Of a DNA stretch of 64,000 nt, positions 19,944 to 31,700 are shown one piece after another. The notes beneath the pieces were generated by a model that saw nothing but the letters and a program-made list of their open reading frames with translations, had not been told where the DNA came from and searched no databases. The stretch is from assembly GCA_036873135.1 (NCBI GenBank), contig JAPTYO010000007.1, positions 59,692,383 through 59,756,382 on the forward strand, given 5' to 3'. Origin of the DNA: Clarkia xantiana subsp. parviflora (lineage: Eukaryota > Streptophyta > Magnoliopsida > Myrtales > Onagraceae). Position 1 is the first letter of the stretch; every line of letters starts with the position of its first letter. The position numbers and the translations under genes are program-made.

Positions 19944-21610
19944 GCTCATTTATTTCCCACCATTGATGTTGCAAGAAAACTTCTAAGTTCTAGCCGTTTG
20001 GAGAGTGGCTGAGACCATTTCCTCCCCGGCTTCGATGATGTGGGAGCACTTCTTAGAAACTTTTTGACTTCCATGTATGACAATTTCCCATTTTAGCATG
20101 TCACGTGTCACAATGTGTACGAGCTATGCGCGTGTCGCTGGTGGACCAAAATAGGTGTTTACACATTTCCCCTCTTTAGACATGCCACTGTAGAATTTTT
20201 TCGATGGGACTTGTCCAAAGACAAGGAAACACCAATTTTGGTTGAGAAACGTTTCTTTCTTTTCAGAAGTCTTCAAGGTGGCTCTTAACTTATTTCGGAT
20301 GGTGGGAAAAGTAGAACCTCTGGTGGTTGTGCAGAAACAAAAAACTTTCGGTGGCGTAAAGTAACTGAGAGCATCTGGTGATGAGCGGTAACAGATAGCC
20401 TCTTGTGACCAACCGGAATGGAAAACCTCTGGTGCTTCTTTATTAGCGAGCAGTAACGGTAGGCCTCTAGCGCCGAGACGTAATAGAAAACCTCTAGCGG
20501 TGCCTCTAGTGGCAAACGGTAACGGAAGGTCTCTAGTGGTGAGCCGTAACAATAAACCTCTAGCAGTGCCTTTGGTTGCGAGCGAAAACAGAAGGCCTCT
20601 GGTGGCGAGCCTTAACGGAAAAAATCTGGTGGTGCCTATGGTGGCTAGCCGTAACGGAAGGCCTCTGGTGGCGAGCCCTAACAGAAAACCTCTTGTGGTG
20701 CCTTTTGTGGGGAGTCGTAATGGGAAACATCTGGTGGTGCCAGTGGTGGCGAGCAATAAATGAAGGCCACCAATGGCGAGCGCTAACGGAAAATCTTTGG
20801 TGGCGAGCCGTAACAGAAAACTTCTAGTGGTGCTTCTTGTGGCGAACGCAAAAGGAAAGCCTCTTGTGGCAAGCAATAACGGAAAACCTTTGGGTGAGCC
20901 TCTGGTAGCGGTGACCAACATGTCTTTTGGAATAATAGATAGATTGGCGTGGCAACTATCAATGTAGCATGAAACTACTGGAGGCCATCTAGTGTGGTGC
21001 CAAAACTGACATGGCAACTAGCAACGTAATCACGAAGCTACTAGAGGCCGTCTGGAGTGGTTTCTTAACTGGCATGTCAACTATCAGCGTAATCAAAAGC
21101 TACTTAAGTCGTATGGAGAAGAGTATGTATATGCATGGTGACTGGCATATTTGAAATTGCTCTGTGCCATAGAAAATACAGATGCAATCTATACATGAGA
21201 TATTTGTCCTTATTTTTTCCCTAGGTTCTGCATAATGCGACAACCTAGTGGGGTCTCTATTTTTGTCTTTTTGCGTTTTTTTTTTTTTTTTGCATTCCTC
21301 TCATATTCTCTCCATCTGCCATAGTCGATTTTTTTAGATATTTTCGATTGTACTCCTCTGTTTTCCTGACTTTGCATGGACCGCCTCCAGAGTTTTTCAG
21401 CTCATTGGGAATTTATTATCTCTTCTTTTGACATGATTGTCATGCCCCTCATTCCCTGATTTTTTCTAGGCCGACCTCACGGGTTTTCAACCTTGCGGGA
21501 GCACTCTTGGTAGGCTATTAAATGGTGGTTCTGAACCTCTAAATTCTTTCTTCACTTTCCATCTTGGAAGATCTTCTTTTCAGTAGTCAAATTTTGGTTG
21601 ACTGTGGCAC
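19944..21610 (-). repeat. 1.7 kb unit 2
   Basis: LTR-like end near 20090-20163, polypurine-type segment 20164-20180, 66 bp subrepeats about 20400-20900, ~63 bp subrepeats 20940-21120, then catggtgactggcatatttg. It carries a 297-codon minus-strand ORF (21017-20124) running through the subrepeats into the LTR-like end, in the sense direction of the element. Confidence 0.85.
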
Positions 21611-23312
21611 GTTCATTTATTTCCCACCTTTGATGCTGCGAAGAAGTTTTAAGTTCTAGCCGTTGGAAGACCATTTCTTCCCCGGCATCGATGATCTGGT
21701 AGCAATTCTTCTATATTTTGTGACTTCCATATATAAAAATTTCCCATTTTAGCGTGCCCCGTGTCACAACGTATACATTCTATGCGCGTGTCTCTGGTGG
21801 ATCAAAATTAGGTGTTTACAGTTTTCCACTCTTTAGAAATGCCACTGTAGAATTTTTTCGAGGGGATTTGTCCAAAGACAAGGAAACAACAATTTTTGTT
21901 GAGAAAAGTGTCTTTCTTTTCAAGCTTCAAGCCTTCAAGGTAACTCCTGACTTAATTTGGATGGTGGGAAAAGTAGAGCCTCTGGTGGCGGTGCAGAAAT
22001 GGAAAACTTCTGGTGGCGTAAAGTAACAGAGAGCATCTGGTGACGAACGGTAGCGGAGAGCCTCCGGTGGAGAGCCGCTATAGAAAACCTCTGGAGGTTC
22101 CTTTAGTAGCGAGCGGTAAAGGAAGGCCTCTAGTGCCGAGCCATAACAGAGAACCTCTAGGGTGCCTCTAATAACGAGCGGTAAAGCCCTCTGGTGGCGA
22201 GTCGTAACTGAAAAACTCTGGCTGTGCCTATTGTGGCAAACAGTAACGGAAGGTGTCTAGAAGCGAGCCGTAACGGAAAACATCTAACGGTGCCTCTGGT
22301 GGCGAGCGGAAATAGAAGGCCTCTGGTGGCGAGACGTAAGGGAATACCTATGCCAATGCCTCTGGTGGCAAGCGGTAAAGGAAGGCCTCTTGTGGGGAGC
22401 CATAACGGAAAACCTCTGGCGGTGCCTCTAGTGGCGTGCGCTAATGGAAGGCCCCAGGTGCTAAGCCGTAACGAAAAACCTTAGGTGGTGCCTCTGGTGG
22501 CTAACACTAAAGGAAAGCCTCTGGTGGTCTGAAATAACGGAAAACTTTTGGTTGTGCCTTTGGTAGAGGTGACTAACAACATCTCGTCCGGAATGATACC
22601 TATATTGGCGTGGAAACTAGAAGCGTAACATGAAACTGCTGAAGGCCATCTGGTGTGGTGCCAAAATTGGCATGGCAACTAGCAATGTAATCACGAAGCT
22701 GATAAAGGTCGTGTAGAGTGGTGCCTGAACTAGCATGTCAACTAGCAGCGTAATCACGGAGCTATTGAAGCCGTCTGGAGAAGAGTCTGCGCATGCATGG
22801 TGACTGTCATATTTGAAACTGCTCGGCGCCATAGAAAATACAGATGCAATCTATACATGAGAAATTTGTCCTTAATTTTTCCCTAGATTGTGCATAATTC
22901 AACAACCTAGCGAGATCTTTATTTTTTTTTTTCGTTTGTTCTTCTTTTTCACTTTTTTTTTTTTAGCATTTCTCTTTTATTCTAACATTTTTCCACCTTC
23001 AGTTTTTGAGAAAATAAAATTTACTGTACCCATCGGTTTCCCTGAATTTGCATGGACCGCCTCCTGAGGTTTTCAGCCCATCAGGAATTAATTCTTTATC
23101 CTTTTCCCATGATAGTAATTTATGAGTTTTACGATCACAACCCTCATTACTTGATTTTGTCTAGGCCGCCCTCACGGTATTTCAACCTAGCGTGAGCTCT
23201 CTGTTTTGTGGTAGACGATTAAAGGGTAGTTGTGATCCGGTCAATTCGTTTGCTCACTTTACAAAGCGGAAAATCTTCTTTTCAGTAGTCTGTTTTGGGT
23301 TGACTGTGGCTC
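21611..23312 (-). repeat. 1.7 kb unit 3
   Basis: Same order of parts: LTR-like end to 21822, 66 bp subrepeats about 22020-22560, ~63 bp subrepeats 22610-22790, catggtgactgtcatatttg, T-rich run near 22930. Minus-strand ORF start MPCQFWHHTRW at 22678 matches unit 2. Confidence 0.85.
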
Positions 23313-24570
23313 GTTCATTTATTTCCCATCTTTGATGTTGCGGTTTGGAGTGTGGCTGAGACTATTTTCTCCCCAGCTTCGATGATGTGGGAGCTCTACT
23401 TAAAACTTTGTGACTTCCAAATATGAAAATTTCCCATTTTAGCATGCCACGTGTCACAATGTGTACGTTTTATGCGCATGTCGCTGGTGGACCAAAATTA
23501 GGTGTTTACAGTTTTCCCCACTTTAGACACGCCATTGTAGAATTTGTTCGAGGGGATTTATTCAAAGACAAGGAAACAACAATTTTGGTTGAGAAACATG
23601 TCTTTCTTTTCACACTTCAAGCCTTTAAGGTGGATCCTGACTTATTTCGGATGGTGGGAAAAGTAGAGCCTCTGGTAGCGGTGCAAAAACGGAAAATTTC
23701 TGGTAGCGTAAATTAAAAGAAAGCATTTAATGACGAGCGATAACGGTGAGCCTCTAGTGGCGAGCTGCACTGGAAAAGCTCTAGTGGTTCCTATAGTAGC
23801 GAGCGGTAACGGAAGGCCTCTAGTGCCGAGTTGTAATAGAAAACCTCTAGGGTGCCTCTAGTAGTGAGCGATAAAGGAGGGCCTTTAGTGGCAAGTCATA
23901 ACGGAAAAACCTCTGGTGGTGCCTCTGGTGGCAAACGATAACGGAAGGTCTCTAGTGGCGAGCCGTAACGGAAAACCTCTAATAGTGCTTCTGATGGCGA
24001 GCGGTAATAGAAAGCCTATCGTGGCGAGCCGTAACAGAATACCTCCGGTGGTGCCTCTGGTGGCGAGCGGTAATGGAAGGCCTCTGGTGGCGAGCCATAA
24101 CGTAAAACCTCTAGCGGGGCCTCTGGTGGTGCTTCTGTTGGCGAGCAACTACTAAAGGCCAATAGTGGCAAGCCGTAACAGAAAACCTCTGGTGGTGCCT
24201 CTTTTGGCGAGCGCTAATGGAAGACCTATGGTGGCTATCCTTAACGGAAAACCTCTGGTGGTGCCCTTGGTGGTGAACGATAAAGGAAAGCCTCTGGTGG
24301 CAAGGAAAAACGGAAAACTTCTGGTTGTGCCCCTGGTAGCGGTGACTAACATGTCTTCTGGAATGATACCAAGATTAGCGTGGCAACTAGCAGCGTAACA
24401 TGAAACAGTTGAAGGCAATCTGGTGTGGTGCCAGAACTAGCATGGCAACTAGTACCATAATCACGAAGCTGCTAGAGGTCGTCTGGAGTGGTGCCTGAAC
24501 TGGCATGTCAACTAGGAGAGTAAGCACGAAGCTATTGAAGCCGTCTGGAGAAGGGTCTGTGCATGCATGG
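23313..24570 (-). repeat. 1.7 kb unit 4, left part (continues at 34244)
   Basis: LTR-like end to about 23512, 66 bp subrepeats about 23740-24340, ~63 bp subrepeats 24380-24560. Split by element C after gcatgCATGG (24566-24570). The right part is 34244-34720. Confidence 0.85.
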
Positions 24571-25083
24571 TGTTGAGTTCGCTTCACCACTTGGGTTGTT
24601 TCGGGCTTTGTCCTTCACGATCGGGCTCGAAATATATGTATAAGGACGGGAACGCCGCAATCCTTAATACACAATCGTCGAGCGGGACTCTGATCCTCAG
24701 CCTTGGGCTTTTGATCTTCGGGTCCTGCACGAAGGGCAGTAACCAGCGTGGGGGGGGGGGGGGATGCTGGTTGGGACCACTCCGACGCTCAAGTTAGCAC
24801 TTTTAGAGAGAGAAAACCTTAGAGAGAAGTCAGAGCATTTCAAGTCCAAAAGTGAGGGAATTCTCTCAAATGGGAGACCTAGGCCCCCTATTGATAGGGA
24901 ACCTAAGGATCATGCCCAGTTTGGAATTAACTGATGCCGGTATGTATGGAAGACGTATACCGACATCAAGGCGGACTATGTATGCACCGACTTCCCGCAC
25001 TTGGCAATTTATTCGGGTGAGCGTATGATGTAAAAACGGTAATCCGGACCTACCCGGATTGTTTTATCAATCCGGGACGGGTC
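24571..25083 (-). repeat. 3' LTR of element C, inner end missing
   Basis: Matches the right LTR from its TGTTG edge for about 513 bp, to gacgggtcc, then diverges; ~208 bp including the TG start (minus strand) and the polypurine tract are not found. TATA box altered (ctattgatag against ctatttatag in the right copy). It contains a run of 14 G (24750-24763). Confidence 0.85.
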
Positions 25084-26339
25084 CTGTTTGTCCATTCGAA
25101 TGTTGAGATCTTAAATTTGGCCAACTTTTAATTTTCCGTCGTACGTACGCAATCTGTTTACAAGGTTAGCGTAGAGGACAATAATATGCATTATGATCAT
25201 ATTACGATGTATGAAATAAGTGTGTAACATGTTGTCAATATGTAAATGATGATAGTGTAGTGAATAAATAACGTAATCATGTAATAAGCAAAACACTTAG
25301 AGTAATACGAAATTGGAGAACATGTATGTAATCATGAAGCATGATGTAAATATGAAAAATGATGTAAGCATTCAATTTGTACTTAGATTTATAAAAGTAA
25401 CCATGCGACTATCATGAATTCGTATTATGTACGTATAAAGGCAATAATCATGCATGACGATCTACGAAGCGCGCTATGTAATACTAGAGAGCATGTATGT
25501 AAAACAAGTATAGGAGGGATGCAAGTATGTGATACTAAGGACTTGTATGAAAATAAATATTAGTTTAGTCCTTAGCACATGGTGTAGGCATTATTAATGA
25601 GAATTAGGAGAGAGAATACCCATTATCTTACATCCTTAATAGATAAATCCTCAAGAAGCTCTCCATTCTTGAAGAAGAAGGAACTCATGGAGGTGTGAAT
25701 TTGGAGTAATCTCATCATATTTGACATCGACCAAGATCGAATCCGGGCAAGGAGGGAATCGAGACGGCACGTGGAGCAAAGGGGGGCGGCGCGTGAGGGC
25801 AATTGGCAGCGGCGCGTGAGGGCGGTGGTGGCGGTGCGTGTGGACGGCGACGGCGCGTGGATCTTCGGGCGAGGGCGAGTAGCAATTCGGACTTGTTTCG
25901 TGTCGGTGAGTCTAATTTCGTATATGGCTATACCTTTCGTGACTTCGTTTTGCCTTGATTTAGACTTGAAATCACCATGTACCTAGTCATCTAATCATGC
26001 ATACAAGGTGTTTGATGAAATGCATTAGAATACTTAGCCCCAAATCGGCCAAAATTTTCCTAAGTGCTGAAAATTTCAGAAAAGTGTAAATGAATCGTTA
26101 TACTTCCCTTACGCATAGCGTCCATTGTTGACATGTTTTCCCATGCCTTAGTTGTTGTCTTAGCTTGTTCGATATTGATGATCGGTAGTCGTACGTACAT
26201 GGCCGTCCATGGTTGTATGTTGGTAATGATAGCATAGATGTTATCGCATGAGTTTTATCGATAAGCGCCGTAGGAATATTCAAGAGGCATTGTGTAGAAG
26301 TCGATAGTAGCTAATTGACGTATGCAATCCACCCTTGTC
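25084..26339. other. Unassigned part of element C
   Basis: AT-rich sequence with many tgtaa/atgta words (25100-25620), then a GC-rich stretch with repeated ggcggcgcgtg (25760-25880). A short ORF at 25771-25986 follows this composition and has no recognisable domain. It begins where the LTR match stops, so it may be an inserted or rearranged segment. Confidence 0.4.
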
Positions 26340-26812
26340 GGCATGTATGTACGTACAAGGAGACACTTAGAAAATATTTTCCTCTTGTTGACATGTATAT
26401 ATGTGCATGAAAACACTTAGAAAATATTTTTCACTTGTCGACATGCATCCTTGTCGACATGTATGTATGTGCATGAAAACACTTAGAAAATATTTTCCTC
26501 TTGTTGACATGTATGTATGTGCATGAAAACACTTAGAAAATATTTTCCTCTTGTTGACATGTATGTATGTACATGAAAACACTTAGAAAATATTTTTCAC
26601 TTGTCGACATGTATGTACGTACATGTAAACACTTAGAAAATATTTTTCACTTGTCGACATGCATCCTTGTCGACATGTATGTACGTACATGGAAACACTT
26701 AGAAAATAATTTCCTCTTGTTGACATGTATGTATGTAATGTAAACACTTAGAAAATATTTTTCACTTGTCGACATGCATCCTTGTCGACATGTATGTACG
26801 TACATGGAGCTT
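26340..26812. repeat. ~50 bp tandem repeats in element C
   Basis: About nine units of cttgttgacatgtatgtatg followed by tgcatgaaaacacttagaaaatatttt, 50 bases in the short form and ~66 when a second cttgtcgacatgcatc is included. Units contain the palindromes gtcgac and gtacgtac. They lie just upstream of the plus-strand gene. Confidence 0.9.
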
Positions 26813-26900
26813 GTATACTGACTGGCTTGTTACTTGTAATTTTCAGGATTCCGAGTTACACAGACTTCTTTTCAGAGTTAGTCTTCCTGTCGTGGTTATC

Positions 26901-29227
26901 ATGAGTAAGTCTTCTATCCCCGTTCCGCGAGTGACATTATGTCCAGATGTTGGTGACAAGCCGGGTATCAACAAAGTTGAGTCTCTTAGGGATACGACGA
27001 GGGATGTGAGTTACTTCTTCAATTATATTGACGAAGAAATGTTTGAGCTATACACGACTTACTGTGGACTTGATTCTGCTTTGGAGGCTATTCTTCCTTA
27101 TGACGTTCTTCCGAACTCCAAAAAAGGGGAAGTTACTATCCCTCCAAGTGATCTATCCGCGATTTATACCTCGCAGATTAAGGAAGGTCTGCGCTTTCTC
27201 TATTGTCCTGACTTGGTGGATCTTTGTTGCTATTACCGGATATCACACTTGAGCCTATCCCCTTCTGGCCTTCGTGTATGGAGCTGCTTCCGAGTTTTGT
27301 TCCATAAGCAATCTTGGCATTATTCTACCACTCTTTTTTGATGCTTCTATCAACTGATGTGTCTCGACGCAACGGGGTTATGCGGGATGAAGATGCGTTG
27401 GCCGAATTTGCAAGATAAGGGCTTCGAGAAGCTTGGTCTTGGGGATGCCGATTGGGATCACAAACAACGTTTAGCCGCCCCTGCTGATCGTTCTGGTTCT
27501 CATTGGCGACTCCACTACTTCTTTGTATGTGATGTTGGGACTATTTGGGATGTTGAGAGTATGGAGAAGGCTGATCCGGCTCCTATCTTTTCTGACCTTT
27601 CCTTGGATGATAGGGAGGCGGTGAAGATCATCTTTCGATGTCAACAAGAGCGCCGTTATCGTTGTCTATTGTGTGCTTCAGATCAAGATTTGATTGATGT
27701 CGGGATTCATATACTTCCTTCTGAAGATTTGGTATGTTGATATCTTTTATAACCTGTACTATGTTGCAATGTAGGTCGTTTTGATGGAAAAAGCTCGTCT
27801 TTGCAGACAGCTAATGCTCGTGACAACCTTCCTGTTGGGCGTCGTGCTCGTAATGTTGCCCCCACTATTCCTGAAGGTTCTGGACATGATCGTGGCAAGG
27901 GACCGAAAAGTGAGGCGTCTTCTTGTATCTTTCGGTTGACTTACTGATTTTTTCGAGTTTTGTTTTATCCCCATTGTCTTTATTCCTTTAGGTAACTCTG
28001 TGCATGTGACTGAGCGGGTTGTTGCGGTACCTGCTACTAGTGTTCCTCCCAAGAGATTTGCCGCAGGGGCGTGTCCCTCGAGTGACCCGAAGCGTTCTAA
28101 ACCGAGTGCGGCTGTTCCAGCTCCTTCTTGCGATAAAGGGAATAGAGTTGAGAGTCGCACGATAGCGCCTTCTGCCCCCCGGTCGAGGGACCGTCCCGAG
28201 GAGGAGCGCCCTTCCCGCCGAGGTATGCATTGTTCCTTGATATATTCCTTGTACTTAGTATATTTTGCTAATGTTTTCTTTGTTTCATTTTGTTCTTACT
28301 GAAGCGTTGCCACGTATTAAGCGTGATGATTTGATCCTTTCTGACGGGACTGACGTTTCCGGAGAAAACTGGTCACCTTTCTCTGCTGGTAGTCTTCATT
28401 TCCCAAAGGATTCCAAACTTAGCACTCCAGGAGTTGGTGTGCGTGTGCTTCAAAGATGTGTTCCTCCCGGCGATCATGATGTCAAACCGTCTACTGATGA
28501 GGAGGCACAGGCATACGTTGAGAGCGGCCTAGCTGAGTTTGCACCGGTAGATTTTATTTTAACTCTTTGCCTTCCTGATATTCACGTATGCTTTGTTGTT
28601 GTTGTTGAACATGATTGCCTTGTTTGTTACACTTAGGCTATTTCAAGGATGATGAACATGTCTTCCTTTGTGCTGGAGCTTGTAAGTGAGAGGAAGGCTG
28701 CTATCAAAAAGTGCAGTACAGTTTCCCGCGAGCTTGCACAGTTTGAGGAGGAAGTGCAGAATTTGAACTCCAAGGTATCCGATATTGATGCGCGTATTGT
28801 TGCTCACCGTGTCCATGCTGAGCAACTTGAGGCCGAGATTGCTGCTATCAAGCAGCAAATTGCGGAGAACAACAGTGTTCATGATGCCGCACTTGCTTCC
28901 GTTCGTGACGAGGCACACATAGCGGGTGTTGAGAAGGGATTGGCCGAGTATTCTAGTACCCCTGCCTATTCTGCCGCTGTCCTTGCTGCTGCTAAAGCGG
29001 ATCTTGCACCCTTGGTTGATGAGTTTGCCAAAGATTACATTGGCAGAGTACATGCACTTGCCCCCGGGTTTCCGTTCGACCAGCTGGGTCCTTATTCTTA
29101 TTTTGCTGTTGGCCATGTTGCGGATTTGCAACGTAAGGCAGCTGAAGCGGCTTCTATTGGCTTGACCTTTGGATACGACAATGTTGATGTTGAACTTGGT
29201 GTTGATTTTCTGGACATGTTGTCTTAG
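26901..29227 (+). pseudogene. Opposite-strand five-exon gene of element C (Transposase_28-like)
   Basis: Exons by eye: 26901-27731, 27807-27909, 27992-28222, 28305-28546, 28637-29227. All introns have GT-AG ends and are 75-90 bases, a plausible plant size. Exon 1 starts MSKSSIPVPRV and has LSPSGLRVWSCFRVLFHKQSW, matching the HAIRVWNAFQLLC core of A and B. The last exon (SSFVLELVSERKAAIKK on) is a coiled coil with heptad-like EEEVQNLNSKVSDIDARI, ending VDFLDMLS. One in-frame TGA at 27339-27341 breaks exon 1; otherwise it is the best preserved copy here. I see no TATA box upstream. Function unknown. Confidence 0.7.
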
Positions 29228-30483
29228 TCCTTTTGAGGTGATGATATGCTTGATGCTTTTGCCCAAACCTTTATTTGTGTTTTTGCTTTGTATGAAACTT
29301 CGTCCTTTGGACCTGTTTTTCAATAATAAAAATCATGTGATACTTTGTTAGTAATATTTCATACCTCGAGTATCCATGTTGTCCGTATGCTTCAGACTTG
29401 GCAGATAGGATAGGTATCCTTAGGTGATGAACATGATGTCCGTATGAGTGCCCTTCTTGGTTAGAATCCAAGGTATGGCAAGATGTGTATGCTGGGTACT
29501 TGTAAGTAGTAATGTACTTGGCGCGGGCACTTGGCACTCGGCACTGGCACTTGACATGTAGCAGTGTCATCTTGACGAAGCAAGACTTAAGTTTATGTCG
29601 TCTCTTAGTTCCACTCTATGGCGACGTTGTTGCAAGATTTATCTTGTTTATTTTGCTGTTGTTGCGTTAAATTCTAAAGAGCAAGATAACGTTATACAAG
29701 ACTCGATTTGTAAATTTGATGAGTTTTGTATAAGATATGCTTTTAAAAAGCGTATAACATGAAGCTGTCCCTTCTCGTGCTTAAGTCTTCATGGTGTATG
29801 AACCCTTAAGAGAGTATACATACTTTTAGCGTGTGGGGTTGTCGTCTAACAAGAGGACTTCCGCCACGATGGGGTGATCAGTCCCATCATTGCCTTTGCC
29901 GCATCCTGTTTTAATTCAGGGAATGGCTATGAACATGAGGGTTTGCCCGAAGGATTTCACAACATGTCATTTTTAGAAATAAACATGAGGTTTGCACTCT
30001 TGGAAAGGATGTCGCAACATGTTACTTTTGATAGATGTGATCATGGGTATTGTCCTTTTGAGAAGGATATTGCACCATGTCACTTTTTGGACTATTGTAT
30101 GATATTGCTTTTGAATTTGCTGAAGATGCATTTGCTGATGTCACCAATTATAAGTTGCATGGCGTGATGATTATGAGTAGTATGCATGTTGTTTTTTTCC
30201 TTGATGTTAATCCAGAGTATAATGCATAATGTAGAGATGTACCTACGAAAGTAAATTGAACATCATTAGATATTTGTCTTGTTTACAATGGCTTTGCGGG
30301 AAGGCGTCTATTGAACGCTTCTTCCGAAATACTTCTGATTACAAAGGCATGAATTGCACTTATATTCCTAAAGGTGCACTGAAAAAGATAGATTAAAAGC
30401 GGAAAGTCTATCTCCCTCAGATATATCTTGGCCGTTTGTTGTTCGCGACATAGCTTCCCAGAGCTCCATACGCGATAAATTCT
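29228..30483. other. Spacer between converging genes of element C
   Basis: No recognisable coding sequence on either strand. It contains three imperfect ~60 bp repeats around caacatgtcactttttgg (about 29940-30100). Its position between the plus-strand gene and minus-strand gag is that of the repeat spacer in A and B. Confidence 0.5.
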
Positions 30484-30965
30484 TCAATCTCCATCCTCAA
30501 GGTTAAAAAAACCATTGGTACTATGCCCCCAAGTTTGGTGATATTGGCACCATTCTTCAACATCCCTGCCTAAGAAGGCGGTTTCGGGCTCAAGTGGTCT
30601 TGGAAGCTTGTTTTCCAGAAGCTTGGCGTATATCTCCTCTACTTCTGTATTCAAAGGTGTGAAGATGTTGGCATAATCCGTGCTTGAGCCTTCTAGTTTC
30701 CTTGAAATTTGAGCTTCCCCACCTGTGTTGAGAGGTGTGTCCCATCCCAATTCACGCTCAAAAGAGATCGCTGTCTCTATTTTTTCTTTTAAGCACGCCA
30801 TTGTATTGGTTGTGCGCCACCCAAATTCTCTTCCAAATAGCAAAAATGTTGATGCATTCATGTTCAGGAAAAATGCATTGATGACGTCTTTTTTGCTTGC
30901 TCTCAGTGCAGTTGCATTTTGAGTGAACCTTTGGAAGTAGTATATGATGGATTCTTCTTCTCCCT
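30484..30965 (-). pseudogene. Second, partial gag in element C
   Basis: Minus strand reads EEESIIYYFQRFTQN, the gag motif seen as DESLAYYYQRF in element A, then KKDVINAFFLNMN, a Glu/Lys-rich stretch and WCQYHQTWGHSTNGFFN, a knuckle-like ending. It lies after the protease, where RT should start, in a different frame. It differs clearly from the gag at 31700-33480 of the same element, so it came from another family. The ORF ends at a stop at 30484. Confidence 0.65.
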
Positions 30966-31700
30966 ACATCAAGCACACTCTGCTTAGGTGGATAGAGAAT
31001 CCTGTCTAGTTCGGATCTTGGAGAATACGTTTCCTTCTTTCTTACTTCATCGTCGTTCGAAGCGAACAGCTTTCTCTTTACACCAACACCTATCATGGCG
31101 ATTGACACCTGTTTCATTTTCCTTAGGGCATTAACATAGCACTTTCGTGCGGCAGTCTGATCACCTAGCACTTCTCCAATTCCGTGCGGAGTTAAGAACT
31201 TCATTTTCTGATGAGCTGTAGATGGCACAATGTCATGTGGGTTGATCGTTGTTCTTCCCAAGATGCCGTTATATGCCCCAGGTTGTCTACTACCACAAAT
31301 GTGACATCTATATGCAATTTCTTCCACCCGTCTCCAAGGATAACTGGAAGCGTAATCATGCCCAATGGATAGGTTGCCGCTCCTGCGAAACTGACCAATG
31401 GAAATGTGCTCGGTGAGAGATCAGCTTCCTTTTTTCCCATCTTTTTAAGCACCTCTATATGCAGTAGATCCGCAGCACTCCCGCCATCTACCAGAATCCT
31501 TTGTACGTCAAAACCATTGATGTCCATTGTTATGACCAAAGCATCATCATGGGGATACACTATGTGTTTCTTGTCGGCATTTGAGAACATGATGATTATA
31601 TCTTCCTTCTCCGGTTGTCGTCTCTTCCCATACTTTGGCAGAACTTGCAACTGTGAGGCATAGACATCTCGGGCGTTAGAAACGCTACCTCCTGCTGCTG
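30966..31700 (-). pseudogene. Protease and linker of element C
   Basis: Active-site motif ILVDGGSAADLLH, then PLVSFAGAATYPLGMITLP; after a frameshift near 31280 the linker continues with NGILGRTTINPHDIV and AARKCYVNALRKMKQ, ending KQSVLDVG at the join with the second gag. The DGGSA variant differs slightly from the DGGSS of A and B. Confidence 0.75.

Noticed and set aside
25771..25986. 71-codon GC-rich ORF in element C
   Set aside because: Made of ggcggcgcgtg repeats; no domain and no conserved counterpart in A or B.
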